NCBI RefSeq assembly: GCF_026210795.1
Contig: NC_089452.1
Span: forward strand, 3,162,001 to 3,226,000
DNA: 64,000 nucleotides
Direction: 5' to 3'
From: Rhizophagus irregularis
Taxonomy: Eukaryota > Glomeromycota > Glomeromycetes > Glomerales > Glomeraceae
A model generated the notes under the pieces. The model worked only from the letters and a program-made list of their open reading frames with translations. It made no database searches and was not told the origin of the DNA. Positions 44,885-56,650 of this stretch are shown one piece after another; position 1 is the first letter of the stretch; every line of letters starts with the position of its first letter. The translations under genes and the position numbers were made by a program.

Positions 44885-45960
44885 TTAACATAAGTCTTTT
44901 AGCCCTTGCTACTAAGACTTCTGCTGGTATAAGTTCTTTACCCATTACCAATTGCAACATATATGCTGTACAAGGCAATCTTATAATATCTTCCATTAAT
45001 TAACCAATAAGGACCATATTGGAGCCATTATCCATTGTAATAGTAAGAATTTTTCCATCAAGTTTCCACTCATGTATAATTCAATTAAGCAATTCAACAA
45101 TATTATTTGCAGTGTACGGGTAAGGTAAATATTGGATTGCAAGTGTCATTTCACATAATTGAAATGAATCATTTATAAATAAACACGTTACTCCCAAATA
45201 GCACTTTGATTCTTGGCTGTCCATAAATCCATAGTTAAAGAATATGAAATTACTTCTTTTTCCATTTTACTGATTAAAACTTTTTTTGTTTGATTATACC
45301 CTTTAGCTAAAAGTTTCTTGCATCGTTTTTCACTTGGGAATTGATAATTAGGATCAAATTCATAAATAAATTCAGTAAAACCAATATTATCACGAATACT
45401 AATAGGTCTTTGATCTTTTACTAAAATTCCTATAAATTTTTGATCACAGCGGTTTTTAATAGCTGGATTAGTTTGAAGCATATAAGTCAGTTGGTTCCCT
45501 TTCTTATTATTTTCCATTTCTTGTGTTTTTCTTTTATAAGTTTCTTCTGTTATACCATGTTTACAAGCCAAATGCACAATGAAATTTCCTGTTGAACTAT
45601 CAGTTTCCAGCACTTCAATCAAACATTTAACAATTTTCTTATACAGCGGTATTAGAACAAATTGATCAAAGTAAAATCATATCCAACTGTTTCTGGATGG
45701 CAGTGCATTTGGAATTAAAGAAAGTTCAATATTTTTTAGATTAATTTTGAGTGGTTTGTCATCAGACTCATTATTAGGGTCTTCATTTATAATTATTGAA
45801 GCATTTTTATTATTAAACGCAGTCTTTTTGCTTTTTTTATTAGGCTGTAAGTTTTTTTACTTTCAGCTTTTTGTTTATTATCTCTTAAGATGTTTTGTGA
45901 ATTTTCTGCTTTCTCTTCTGAAATACCAGCCTCATCAAATATAATATTATTGAGATTTCA
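44885..45960 (-). pseudogene. hAT transposase, BED-finger and catalytic N-terminal half
   Basis: The best frame (45188-45622) reads EVLETDSSTGNFIVHLACKH, the end of a BED-type finger, then NPAIKNRCDQKFIGILVKDQ, FDPNYQFPSEKRCKKLLAKG and SLTMDLWTAKNQSA, the last holding the first catalytic Asp. Continuing past a stop: LAIQYLPYPYTANNIVELLN, then LTITMDNGSNM with the second Asp, and CTAYMLQLVMGKEL. Upstream to about 45960 are acidic and basic linker sequences and a SRNSWI segment interrupted by TGA. Dead by stops and insertions. Confidence 0.8.
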
Positions 45961-46320
45961 TTAATATATGTCATGTTTTAATACCTGATATGAAAAAAAA
46001 AATAAAGAAAAAACGCGTATCATTAAGTAACGTGACTAATAATTTAATTTTAAGGAGACATCACACAGATAATAAAAAGCCACAAGTCACAAGATTATAA
46101 GTACAGTAGATTATTTGTTATTGTCATATGATATACAAATTTATCCAAAAATATCTGAAAATATCCATAAAATCTGTAAAATTTATCTGTAGCTGAAAAT
46201 TATCATCTGGATATTTGTATATCTTATAAGTATCCGGATGGGTTATTCACAGATCTAACCACTACAATTATTAAAATAATCTTCTACAGTAAGACGGATT
46301 ATACTGATAAATCTATTCAG

Positions 46321-46479
46321 ATGATAATTCAAATTGTTAGTTCAAAAGGAATTTTACAAAAAGGTTCAAAAGAAGATTCAGAAGATAACTCTAAAGAAGA
46401 TTTAGAAAGTAACTCTAAAGAAAAGTTAATAGATGATTTAAAAGACGTTTCAAAAGAAAAATCATCTATATTTGTTTAA
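46321..46479 (+). CDS. Small S/K/E-rich frame next to the hAT end
   Basis: 52 codons with repeated SKED and NSKE words (GSKEDSEDNSKEDLESNSKE), ending IFV then TAA. The frame stays open upstream to the hAT terminus (FYSKTDYTDKSIQ), so it may be the surviving end of a longer gene cut by that insertion. No domain, and no transcription evidence. Confidence 0.3.
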   Translation: MIIQIVSSKGILQKGSKEDSEDNSKEDLESNSKEKLIDDLKDVSKEKSSIFV

Positions 46480-47964
46480 CAACTGGTGAAAAAAATTCAT
46501 TTGTCTTATATATATTTTTATTATAATCATTAAAATTCTCCATATTGTTTATATTGTTTGAAGAAAATTATAAAAACAAAAAAAGAAAAATGGTATTCTA
46601 AGGCTTAAAGTTTGTTTATACATTATGTAAATTAAGGTAAAATTCACTAAAAATGAATTTCACTATAAAATTTTAAAAATTCAATGTAACACATATAAAT
46701 CAAAGTTAAATTCACCATTAAATTATCAATTTTAGTAAAAATTTATATGAATTAAAGTAAAATTCACCAGTGGTGAATTAATTTTAAATTAACCACTGGT
46801 AAATATAAAATTAATCCTTTTTTAAAAATTAATATAAATTTTTTAATAAAATTTACTATTATATTTAAATTTCTCTTAAAGTAGTTATTTTCAAATAGAT
46901 ATATATAATGGTTATACTTATAGTTTCAGGATTTGTATTTTATATAATTCCATACTAAATAAAGTAAAAAATAAATTATAAAACATATCCTTGTATATTT
47001 TTAAACTTAATAAGAAGAAAGAAATTAATAATTAATTAGATATCATTTTAGTTGGTTTTCTCTAAATATCTTTACAAAGATTTCTATAAAAAATTTTTTA
47101 TGATACAGATATTATGAGATAAAGTTATAACATGTGAAAATATTGAAAACATTTCAATGGATTTATGAATTATGAAATATTACTTGTCATCTTTTACATT
47201 AAAAATGATTAATAACATATTGCCTCTTTTACCTTTTTGTAAGAAGAACCAGTATAATCTTTTATCATTAATATAAATTTAAAAACTCCCGTTCGTTGAG
47301 AAATATTAATACAATTTTTACACGCAGATTTAAATAAGAAAAAAAATTTATATTTATAAAAATACGAGCAAAAGTTATTTACTTAAACGCGTTTAATTAT
47401 ATCGTTCAATAACTGTAAACAATCAAAATCAAAATCAGGATTTTAAAATTAATTAAAAATTACACAAACTCTTTATTTATAATTTCGGTAAAAAACGAGG
47501 TCTTTTTTAAATAATTAATAACACAAAATATATGATAGATAACATTAATAATAATAAATCTCTATGCACGATATTACGCAATTAGACTTGTTTAAAGTTT
47601 GCAAATAAGAATTATGACTGCATGCAATGATCGCATAAACTCAGGATAATTTTATTATGACAATGATCTCTTTTTCGAAGTTTGTTTCTATGATACATAA
47701 TTTATCAATATTTTTTTTGCATAAATCGGTTTACAAACAATGGAACCTATAATTTTCCTTTTGAAACTATGTATTTAATCGGTTGTATTACAAATGAAAA
47801 ACGTGGGGGTATAATCTAAAATTAAATAGGCAAAATACTGTCGATCTGTGTTTCTATTATTATACCGGTTTGAACTAAAAATAGATTGAGCTAAATTTAG
47901 CTTATCAATGTTACTAACTATTATTCTATTATTAATCGGAATCAAGCTTTTTTAATTGTCAAAT
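46480..47964. other. AT-rich intergenic region
   Basis: No gene found. Several TTAAAATTCACC / GGTGAATT words occur in both orientations at 46620-46800 (for example CACCAGTGGTGAATT), an imperfect inverted repeat. Otherwise unremarkable. Confidence 0.5.
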
Positions 47965-49470
47965 TTATGATCTACGAGGACGTTTGTTATTATTAGTATT
48001 TTTTTCTCGGACAATATTAAGAGGTTTAGAAGTGATCCCCCGCATTTGAAGTTTTCCGCGTTTTCCGGTAGTAATTGGAGTCGTGGGAGAAGTTAAATCA
48101 AGTTCTTGTTCAATTATTATAGATCGATCTTCGAAAGCCCTTAAATCAGAAGTAAATAACACCTAAAATTTTTTTTTTAAAAAAAAAGTGTTCAATAAAC
48201 AAAGCAATTTATAAAAATAACATATAAACAAAATTTACAGAATGAGCCCATCCGCTGTATTCTCCAAAAATCTTTCGAAAATGATCGCCAACAGCTTCAT
48301 AATTACGAGATGTCAATGAATTCGATTTTCCTTTTGTTTTTACGCTAAATCCATATTTCCTTTGAGCGATTTGCCAAACATGTGTATCAACTGGTATAGC
48401 ATTATGTTTGTTTAATGACATTAAACATACACAATCAGCAACCTTAGGTCCAACCTAATAATATTAAAATTTGCGTTAATAATTATGGGAAAAAAGCATT
48501 AGTCTGATAAAGGAATTATTTGTCCTTACACCGGATAGTTTCAAAAGAGCGGCATGCGCTTCCTTGTAATCCAAATTTCGTAAGTTATATAGCCAAATAT
48601 TACCATCTGGAAAATTCTCACAAATATATTTAGCAGTTTGTACGATATATCTTGCACGATATCCAAATCCAAGTTTTCTCAATTCATCTTCAACATTCGG
48701 TGATGTAAGTTTTTCTAATGTAGGAAAATCAAAATAGTCTTCTCCATTCAATGTATATACTTTATCACCATATTGACGACACAATTTTTCAACCTGATTT
48801 TTTAAAAAAAAAATTAAGTGGAAAAAAAATAAATTCAAAAGTAAAATTTGACATTATATTGAAGTTACCATCTGAGTAATTCGGTTGATGTTATTATTAG
48901 TCGAACAAATAAAACAAAATAAATTTTCGATTGGATCTTGTCGTAGTATCCTAATACCTTTGAATTTTTGAGCTATTTTTGCAAAATGCTTATCTGCTTT
49001 ACTCCATTTAGTATAACATTCGCTTAAGCTAACGGTATTTAATTGGAAATAATCTATCAAGAATTCATGTAATTTATCCAACTCGTGGAAAGAGGAAACG
49101 TCGCAATACGTTCGGTATTCAATATCCGAAGCTACGCGTGATAAATGAACAAACTCAGTTTGATTAATTCTATCTTATATTATTTAATCAATTATAAAAA
49201 AAGTTAAATACGTGTTTGTTTTAAAGTGATAAGCCTTCCTTTGAAAGCACATGACCTTTTTTTTAAAAAAAAAGAAATATATATATATTATAATATAAAT
49301 CTTTATTTAATAAATATATATTGCTGTAAAACTTTAAAATATATTTGTATCTTATTATACCATTCATTTTTTCCGGAAACTTTCCACCTAAACGACTGAC
49401 CACATTTTAAAGTTTTATCTAATCTTAATTCTTCAGCAGAAACTTTTAGAGTACGCCAAACAGTTGACAT
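47965..49470 (-). CDS. OGG1: 8-oxoguanine DNA glycosylase/lyase (OGG1)
   Basis: Six exons on the minus strand: 49361-49470, 49212-49255, 48869-49173, 48530-48793, 48239-48454 and 47965-48162, totalling 1137 nt (378 aa), all GT-AG and in frame. It excises 8-oxoguanine opposite cytosine in base excision repair. Visible signatures: GQSFRW in the N-terminal domain; LRQDPIE and [13 protein letters not shown] around residues 130-153; LGFGYRARY; the helix-hairpin-helix [14 protein letters not shown] with nucleophilic Lys245; and IPVDTHVW with catalytic Asp264 (human K249, D268). The C-terminus is basic (NKRPRRS), possibly a nuclear signal. Intron 2 is only 38 nt. It is divergently placed from the zinc-finger gene. 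Confidence 0.95.
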
Positions 49471-50234
49471 TATAATATATTATTTACGGATATTCGGTTT
49501 TAAATTTGTTTATATTGAATTCAGTAAACGCGCATAAAGAAAGCTAAAGAAACAATGCACGCGAATGAATTTCAGTTTGATAATAATTATAAATAGTAGT
49601 AGTTTAATCAAATTCAAAAAGTAAATCTATGATAAATCTATTAATAAAAATTTAAATTAAACTTTTATTGGCTAGTTAGTCGATGAATAATATTCATTGA
49701 TTTTCTATTTTTAAATTTGATATGTCCTATCAAAACTTTTAAGGTACTCTGTACTTGATATCTAAAGTTAGAGTTGTTGATCTCATGCATATTGGGGGCT
49801 AACACGTTTTTTGATACATTTTATTTTTAGAAAATACCACTTATGGAATTTTAATATAGTACAGCCACGTCCCAACTTATATGAGTATATTTATTTTATA
49901 ATAATAATAATAAATAATAATAATAAATACAGTAATATAATTATTATTATATTAGTAGGAGATGATCTCCGAATTACTACTGCTACTGTAAAATCTCAAT
50001 TTTTGTTGTTTGAATAATTGAAAAAAAAAAATTCTGATCAACTGATCAACATTTTTTTGTATATATAGACAAAAAACGCGACTTTGTTTTCGTTCCTCCG
50101 TTCAAGAACTTTTTTTTTTTTTGAACTTTACACTAAACTTACTTAAGAAATATCCGATTAAAGAATTTTTTTAAAAAAACAAAAAAAAGAAAATAAAATA
50201 AAATCTTTTGCGTAAATAAAATAATTATTTAAAA
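49471..50234. promoter_or_regulatory. Divergent intergenic region between OGG1 and the zinc-finger gene
   Basis: 765 bp. An (AAT)n-like microsatellite lies at about 49895-49935. TATATATA at about 50059-50066, roughly 170 bp before the plus-strand ATG, could be a TATA element. ACGCG words occur near both genes (about 49527 and 50076), resembling fungal cell-cycle boxes, though this is weak evidence. Confidence 0.4.
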
Positions 50235-51639
50235 ATGTCTACCGTTAACAATCCATCTAATGATAATCCTAACTCAGCTGCTTCACGTTTAGAGATTCAA
50301 AAGCGTCTTCAACAACGGTTGAAAACTAGAACGGATACTACAAGCAGACCAACACCAAGAACGTATCAACAACTTCCCAATTTTCTACAACAAGTTCTTC
50401 CTGATAATTACACGTATATTATTAAATCTTATAAAGAATTAGAGCTTGAAACTTTCCCAGGAGCTCCTACAGCCGCATTTGATTCAACATTTTACGTAAA
50501 TATCGCATCAAGTGAAGCAATCGAAGAATGGCGTACAGCATTTCATAACAAAACAGGAACCATATTTCGTATCACTAGAGCAGATAAAGTAAAAGGCATT
50601 AAAGTTATATATCATAAAGATTTTCATTGTAGGCACGCTGATATTGCCGCTATAAAATATATGCAAAAAACTTATGCTCAGAAAGCTGGTCAACGAAGAA
50701 GTCGAAATACAAATTGTCAGTGTTTAGCTAAAATTCGATTGGAAAAAAGTAGACTTCAACTTTCACATCCATGTGAAATTCATCTTGTTTATAATCATAA
50801 TCATCCTTTAGAAACGTTTAATCTCACAACACCCGCCACTCCAGCCACTCCTTCGATTGGAGGCGGATCGTCCGGAAGTGATGATAGCGGAAAAAGCACA
50901 CCACAACATAATTTTGATTTTGATTCATCGACAAGTAAGTTTAAATTTTATTCTTAATTTTTTTCCTTGTTTAGTATAGAAGTTCTCTTCAATTGAAAAT
51001 GATAATACTTCAAATGAAGATATAACAACTGCAAGCAAAACAAATCCTCATCAACAAACCTCTTCTTTCTCCTCTTGTACCAATTCTCCTCAAATCTCCG
51101 GTTCTTCTTCAACGATCGATATTGATTCTCTCACTGCAAAAACTTTTTCCGAATTTCAACAATTTGTTAAAGAATGCGAGGTTGATATTTTGAAAGGGAA
51201 CGATACAGAATATTGTAAAGGAATAATTAAATTTATGGAAAATCACCGAAGAGCGAGGGCTCTTTCCCTTTCTCACGCTACGTCTTTTCTTGATCAATTC
51301 TCTTGGCCTGAACCTCCTAATATACATCAACACGGTCACCAGATTCAAAATTTTGGAAATTCTCAATTTATAACATATCCTTATCATCAACAACCGCAAT
51401 TTACAAGTGTACCGGTTCAATTCTCCGGTATTGCAAGTGAACAATTTTTACCTCAACAACTTACAACAATGAATACAACTAATTTTGATACTGGTATAAG
51501 ACCATCTCTTAAACGTGCCGCTACTGATCAACCGACGCCACGAGACATTGATCCACAACATTTGTTGCGCAAAAGAAGATCAACAAGTGCAAAAATGAGA
51601 CCGAATGATTTAATTATGAATTTATCTCAACATATGTAA
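50235..51639 (+). CDS. Putative WRKY-GCM/FAR1-like zinc-finger protein
   Basis: Exon 1 is 50235-50934; the most consistent exon 2 is 51020-51639, giving 439 aa. Residues 85-190 form a compact domain: FHCRH (Cys132), NCQCLAKIRLE (Cys161, Cys163), HPCEI (Cys180) and YNHNHPL (His188, His190), a C...C...HxH arrangement as in WRKY-GCM1/FAR1/Mutator-derived DNA-binding domains. The N-terminus is Q/T-rich, and after residue 196 it is disordered (P/S/G-rich), with a C-terminal basic patch LLRKRR. The strong acceptor at 50974 gives stops in all phases, so the acceptor at 51019 is inferred from frame. The clean frame suggests a host gene, possibly domesticated from a transposase. Role is likely transcriptional. 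Confidence 0.65.
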
Positions 51640-53016
51640 ATATTGCAAATATATATATATAAATATAAATAAGATTTTTTTTTCATATTTTTTCATAAAA
51701 ATAAAAGTATATATACAGCAAACAAAAAAAAAATTCTATGCAAAGAAAAATCTGTAGAGTTGTAACTACAATATAAATAAATAAAAAAAATAAAAAAAAA
51801 TAGACAATTACGCGTTTGATTAATAAATTTTTCAATGAGAATCTTTGTAATTTTTATTATTTATACATCTCCATCATAAAGTTTATTAAGAAATAAAAAA
51901 CTATGACTGTATATAAAACCGGATTATTGAAAACTTTTTAGTAAATGCAGATTTAGGCGAGCTTTAAAATGTTACAGTAAAAATAATTAGATCAACTTTT
52001 TTTAAAAAAAAAGGCGAATAAAAAAAAATCAATTTAAAAAAAAAATTAAACATAAAAATGAGTATTTAAAAAATATTTTAACAATAAAATAAAATAAAAA
52101 AAAAATGTTTAGGGCGACGATATAAATCCATCATAAATATTCTACTCACCAACACGAAACAATTTAAAAATAGAAATAGAATATATTTTTGCTTTTTAAG
52201 AAAGAAAAAAGAATCTACAATAGATTATTAAAAAGAGTATAATAAACATGAAATAATATACTGTATTAAGAAAATAAAGAAATAGAAAAAATCAAAAAAA
52301 AAAGAGTAAAAAGAAATATATATATATAAGAATAGAAATTTATCATGAAGAAAAACTATAACAATAAGCTGGCCAAGAAACTAAAAAAAAAAAATATATA
52401 TTTTTCTGACCATACTAATCCTAAATACATATATTTAGTATATTTATAATATATATATATATATATTCGGATTGGCGAGAGAATAAAGTTTTAGTAAATA
52501 AAATCGGTATACATCGCCCGCGGTACCGACCAAGAATCCATAATCTCCTTGATAAAAATCTAATGTGAACTTGTAGAAAAAAAAAAGAGAAGAGTGTGCC
52601 CAGTAATACTCGACAGCGCCCACCAAGAAACATAAAGGTTTAAAGAAATAAGCTATTATACATCTCGCGCACTAAAAGTGAAAATTATAACAAATAGTTA
52701 ATCTCAAATTTTTTGTTATTATGACAGTCCAAATCTTTTTGATGTAAAAGTTTGCTTGACGAAAGACCTAGAAAACCCCCAAAAAATCCGTACCAAGGTC
52801 GATGAAAAGGAAAAAAAAAAATTCGATAGGGTGAAAGTCGTAATTCCACGAGCTGCCTTCCTGAATTCCAGGGTCCTAAATAATGTTAAAGAGAATTGAA
52901 TCTTTGACAATCCCGACTGAGAGTCAAGAAAGCAGCTGTGAACATGATGTTTTCCAGTCCGTGCTGAACATCAGCACCACCTGCTATGTTCAGAAATTGT
53001 CCTCTCATCAGATCTT
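51640..53016. other. Intergenic region and probable 3' untranslated sequence
   Basis: AT-rich with long A runs from 51700 to 52360. From about 52490 composition is more balanced, probably the 3' untranslated region of the phosphatase on the minus strand (52730-53016) or its flank. Two overlapping minus-strand frames near 52421-52633 are unconvincing. Confidence 0.45.
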
Positions 53017-54661
53017 CTAGTGCGCTTCATTGGAAGTATTGGAAGTGTCCAAAACCATCATTACGTCATCTACCATTGTTAAATCTTCCAAAAATGGTAT
53101 TAAATCCAACAATTCAGTATCGTGTGGGTCATTAAACCATGACGATATAGGAACAGCATTAGTTGGATGAAAGATATAACTTGCAGGAGAGTTATCAATA
53201 ATGATAGTGTCATTAAGTGCTCGACCAAGTAGCGATAAGTCCTTAATATTATTAAATTATGTAAATGTTAGAATTTATCCGATTAATAAGAACATAATTC
53301 GTAAACCAATTAGGATTTCTCACTTTCACATAATTTCCCTTATGATTACTACATGATTCTCTAAATAATCGATGTTTAACCACTTTGCTCGTATCTAACA
53401 TATCAAGAACAGGGTCGGCATACTAAAATATAATTAAGAAGAATTAATATATTTTACAATAATTTTGAGAATTCAAAGAAAGTAGCTAACCTTTGACAAA
53501 CTTGCAGTAAACACTACAATTTCGTATATTTCCCCCATTTTTTTCAAAAAATGATCAACTCCAGGACGTTTTATTACATAGACATTGTGTATTTGACTTT
53601 CAATTTCAACCGGTACAACAAAATCAGCTTGATGAATCAACTATCATAATAAATGCAAATTCATTAATAACCGATAAAAATGAAATAAAATGCAATTATA
53701 TTAGTAAGATGTAAGAAATTACCTTAAAAGAACTATGTACTAGAGTTTCATCTAAATCTAATACTAAACACTTTCTACCAATATGTTCAGGTCCTATTGG
53801 GCCAAGGAGCCATTTATTTTCGACCTATCAAATTCGGATTAGAAATAAAAAATTACAGTAAAAACCCATTTTTCATAAAGTTCCTAATAAGATTGCAAAA
53901 AAAAATACAAAACTATAAATAATTATTAACAACCTCTCCTTCATTTGGTTCTTCCAAAATTGGTTCGGGAACCACTGGTGGACTAACTTCGGCAGGCTTT
54001 TCCTGTTCTATTGTGGTATTCGTCTGTTTTTTGGTAAAACTTTTATTGCTCACGACGGTCCCAGATGGAGTATTAGTGGTAGGAACAGTGATATTTTCAG
54101 GCTTGTCAACATCGTTTATCATAGCGCCAGCTCCCCATGTGCAACAAAAGAGAAACGAGAGGAATGAACGTGGTGGTGGACGTTGCGTTGCTCCTGTATT
54201 ATTTGGGGATTTTTGACTTGTTTGCAACGGAGGTTCTGCGTTTGCGAGCGTTGTAGACGTGTTACTTGTTGAGATGGAAATATTTTTTGAAGGTAGAGGT
54301 TTGGTTGCTGGCTCTTAATAAAACAAAAATAAATCTCATTATTATTAAAACTTTTTAAAAAAAAATCTAAAACTCCTTGGGCCATTATTTGCCTTGGTTA
54401 AAGAAATTATTTAATTATCTTTATATAATTCACAGAAAAAAATAAAAATTGCTATTAAGTATTGGAAGGTGTCTCTGTGTGAATTACTATTTATGCACCC
54501 TTAACCTTACATTACATATATGGACACATATATAAAGGTGATAATTTACCTTCTGTCTTCGTTCCGATTAGAACTTTTGAATCTGAAGTCTGTGTTATTA
54601 TACTGCCTGTCACACCAAGTTCATTCTCAGGACTAACTTGAGTAATTGGCGACTGACTCAT
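53017..54661 (-). CDS. SCP/Psr-type CTD-like phosphatase (HAD family)
   Basis: Six exons on the minus strand: 54550-54661, 53934-54313, 53723-53824, 53491-53640, 53324-53422 and 53017-53241, totalling 1068 nt (355 aa), all GT-AG and in frame. FCP1-homology phosphatase using an aspartyl-phosphate: [10 protein letters not shown] with Asp187 and Asp189; [33 protein letters not shown]; and [19 protein letters not shown] with Asp297. The N-terminal 164 residues are disordered and contain [11 protein letters not shown] (Cys94-Cys95), the S-acylation-type motif that anchors yeast Psr1/Psr2 and animal SCPs to membranes. No BRCT domain, so it is not FCP1. Likely substrates are phosphoserine proteins in stress or Pol II control (inference). 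Confidence 0.93.
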
Positions 54662-56540
54662 ATCGAAATTCTTATATATATGTGTATATATATTGTATAA
54701 AAGTTAAGATTTATAATTTAAATTAAATCAATAAACGACGCAAAGAATTCTAATCGTAGAGAATAAAAACATAAAAATTTGGGTACAAAAGAAATAAATA
54801 AATTAATTAATTGTAGAGAACTAAATAAATACAAAGTAATAGAGAAAATAATATTTGAAAACTGTAAACTAACCAAAGTAAGAAAAATGAAAACAGCCGC
54901 AGATGGGATAAGGTAAGAGAACCTAAAATGGCCGTATGAAACGAAAATACGGAATGATGGTGTAAGGAAGAGATTATAGGAGACTCCGTAGTGTTAGGCA
55001 ATAAATGAAGCGAAAGTTGATAAAGACAACTTGACAATGGTACTTGTTGTAGTTGTCGGAGGGGATGAGGGAATACGCAATTACTATTTCAGTGCGATAG
55101 CGAACTTATCATAACCGAGTCTTTCGGCACGGAAAACGACCAGGAGTTACTCTTTTTATAAAAATTTAAAAAGGACTAAGGAGTGTGATAGTTGGAAAAT
55201 GCGAGCCCCTAAGTGAGTGTTTTGTTAGATGTGAAGCAAAGATGACAGAAAATCTACGATGGCGGTTTAAGATTGCCAATGTCAGACTCAACACCCTCAA
55301 GCGCAGGGTGATTGAGGAGTGACAAAGTAGACAAAGAACACGCACCTTTTAGTTATCTTGAAATTCTTGAGCGGGCGGAAAGAAAAGGCCGTGCAAAGGG
55401 GAAAGATACTTGAACCAGTTTAATTTCAAAGGGTTTTTTTTAGGTGAGTACGTCGCGCAAACAAAATTTTGCGACAAGTTGCTAACCTGCACAACCATAA
55501 TTTCTTAGATTTCAGATACTTCAGTGACTATTGGTCAATATTGAAGTAACTTAACACTTGTAAGTCACTGGAATACGTTACTTTAGAATTGTCACATCCT
55601 TTTGTCTTATTTACATTTGAAATATTAGTGTAATTAGTGTAAACATAAAAAAATTTAGTTACACATATTTATTTAAAGGTAAGTATAATGAAATGAATAA
55701 ACTTGGATACAGTATAATAAATTTTGCGAGCACAACTTTACAACTTATTAAACTGTCATTATATCATTATCCATTTTAGGAAGTAAAAAATTAAAAACAA
55801 TTCTAGGTTGAATTAAATTATTATAAATAAATTAATATATTAAATATTAATATCAACTAATATAACAAATATAAATAATTTTGGAACTAGGGAATAAAAC
55901 ATTATGTATATAATTCAATTTTAAGAAATATTTAGAAATATTTTATAATTATTAAATGAAACCAATAATATTAATATAAATAGTAAATATTGATGGAGCG
56001 AGAAAAAATAATAGGCAATGCTGGTAATAATATTGTTTTTATGATAATAGATAGACACTTTGTATTAATCGTTTCTCCAAACAAAAAAGTTAACGTTATG
56101 TCATGAAACATTTCTTTTTTTTGAAATTAAAACTTGTTTTAAAGTCAGGGCCAGCAATCTTAAAATAGGATGTCCCGATATTTCGACTCATTGTCTCGTT
56201 ATGGGATTATCGGGAGAAACTTTAGTTAAACGATTTACCAAGATAAAGAAATATTAAAAGTTTCCTTAACAATAATTTATTGTTTTGAGATTTAATAAAA
56301 GATAATTTAAATGGATATCGATCCCAAATAATATAAAGTTGATTATATAATAGATATTGTACATAATTGGTATAAAATGTTGAAAACGGAGCGTTTTAAA
56401 TACACATTCCAAAGGAATGCCCTCCGGGCATTTATAACTTTCAATCAATTTCGCTCGATGTACGTATCTCATCTTTTTTTCGCCATCTATTCCATATGTG
56501 TGACAACACAATAATTAATTATTATTTAGTACATAAAGTA
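54662..56540. other. Intergenic region upstream of the phosphatase
   Basis: 54662-55440 likely holds the promoter and 5' leader of the phosphatase; composition is relatively GC-rich from 55020 to 55440. The minus-strand frame at 54807-55037 is L/S/F-rich and probably fortuitous. At 56266-56511 a minus-strand frame begins MCCHTYGIDGEKKMRYVHRA and continues IESYKCPEGIPLECVFKTLR before decaying, perhaps an exon scrap; unidentified. Confidence 0.35.
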
Positions 56541-56650
56541 AGTAAAATATTAAGAGCTCTTATAAGTTTGGGACCAGGCTCACCGTGCACTCAAAGAGAA
56601 TTTATATTATGCGTGCACTTATAGAGGGCGCACTTATAGAGATATCACTG
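56541..56650. mobile_element. Half copy of the 208-bp MITE
   Basis: Matches the right half of 26678-26885 (AAATATTAAGAGCTCTTATAAG, GGGACCAGGC, GTGCACTTATAGAGGG) and ends GATATCACTG followed by TA. The left half and its terminus are missing. Confidence 0.8.

Larger units (their letters stand above)
30640..46258 (-). mobile_element. Old hAT transposon expanded by nested insertions
   Basis: Minus-strand hAT transposase segments run in order from about 45960 to 30946, so all sequence between is either the element or insertions in it. Putative ends: minus-strand TTAGATCTGTGAATAACCCA at the right and plus-strand TAATCTGTGACTAAAGGAAC at the left, imperfectly inverted, with AGATAAATT..TTACAGAT words inside both. 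An 8-bp duplication was not recognised, so limits are approximate. Removing the three top-level insertions (31467-41721, 42324-43972, about 44265-44884) leaves roughly 3 kb, a normal hAT size. Confidence 0.6.

Noticed and set aside
54807-55037. 76-codon minus-strand gene
   Set aside because: Hydrophobic low-complexity frame in the probable leader of the phosphatase; no domain and no splice context.
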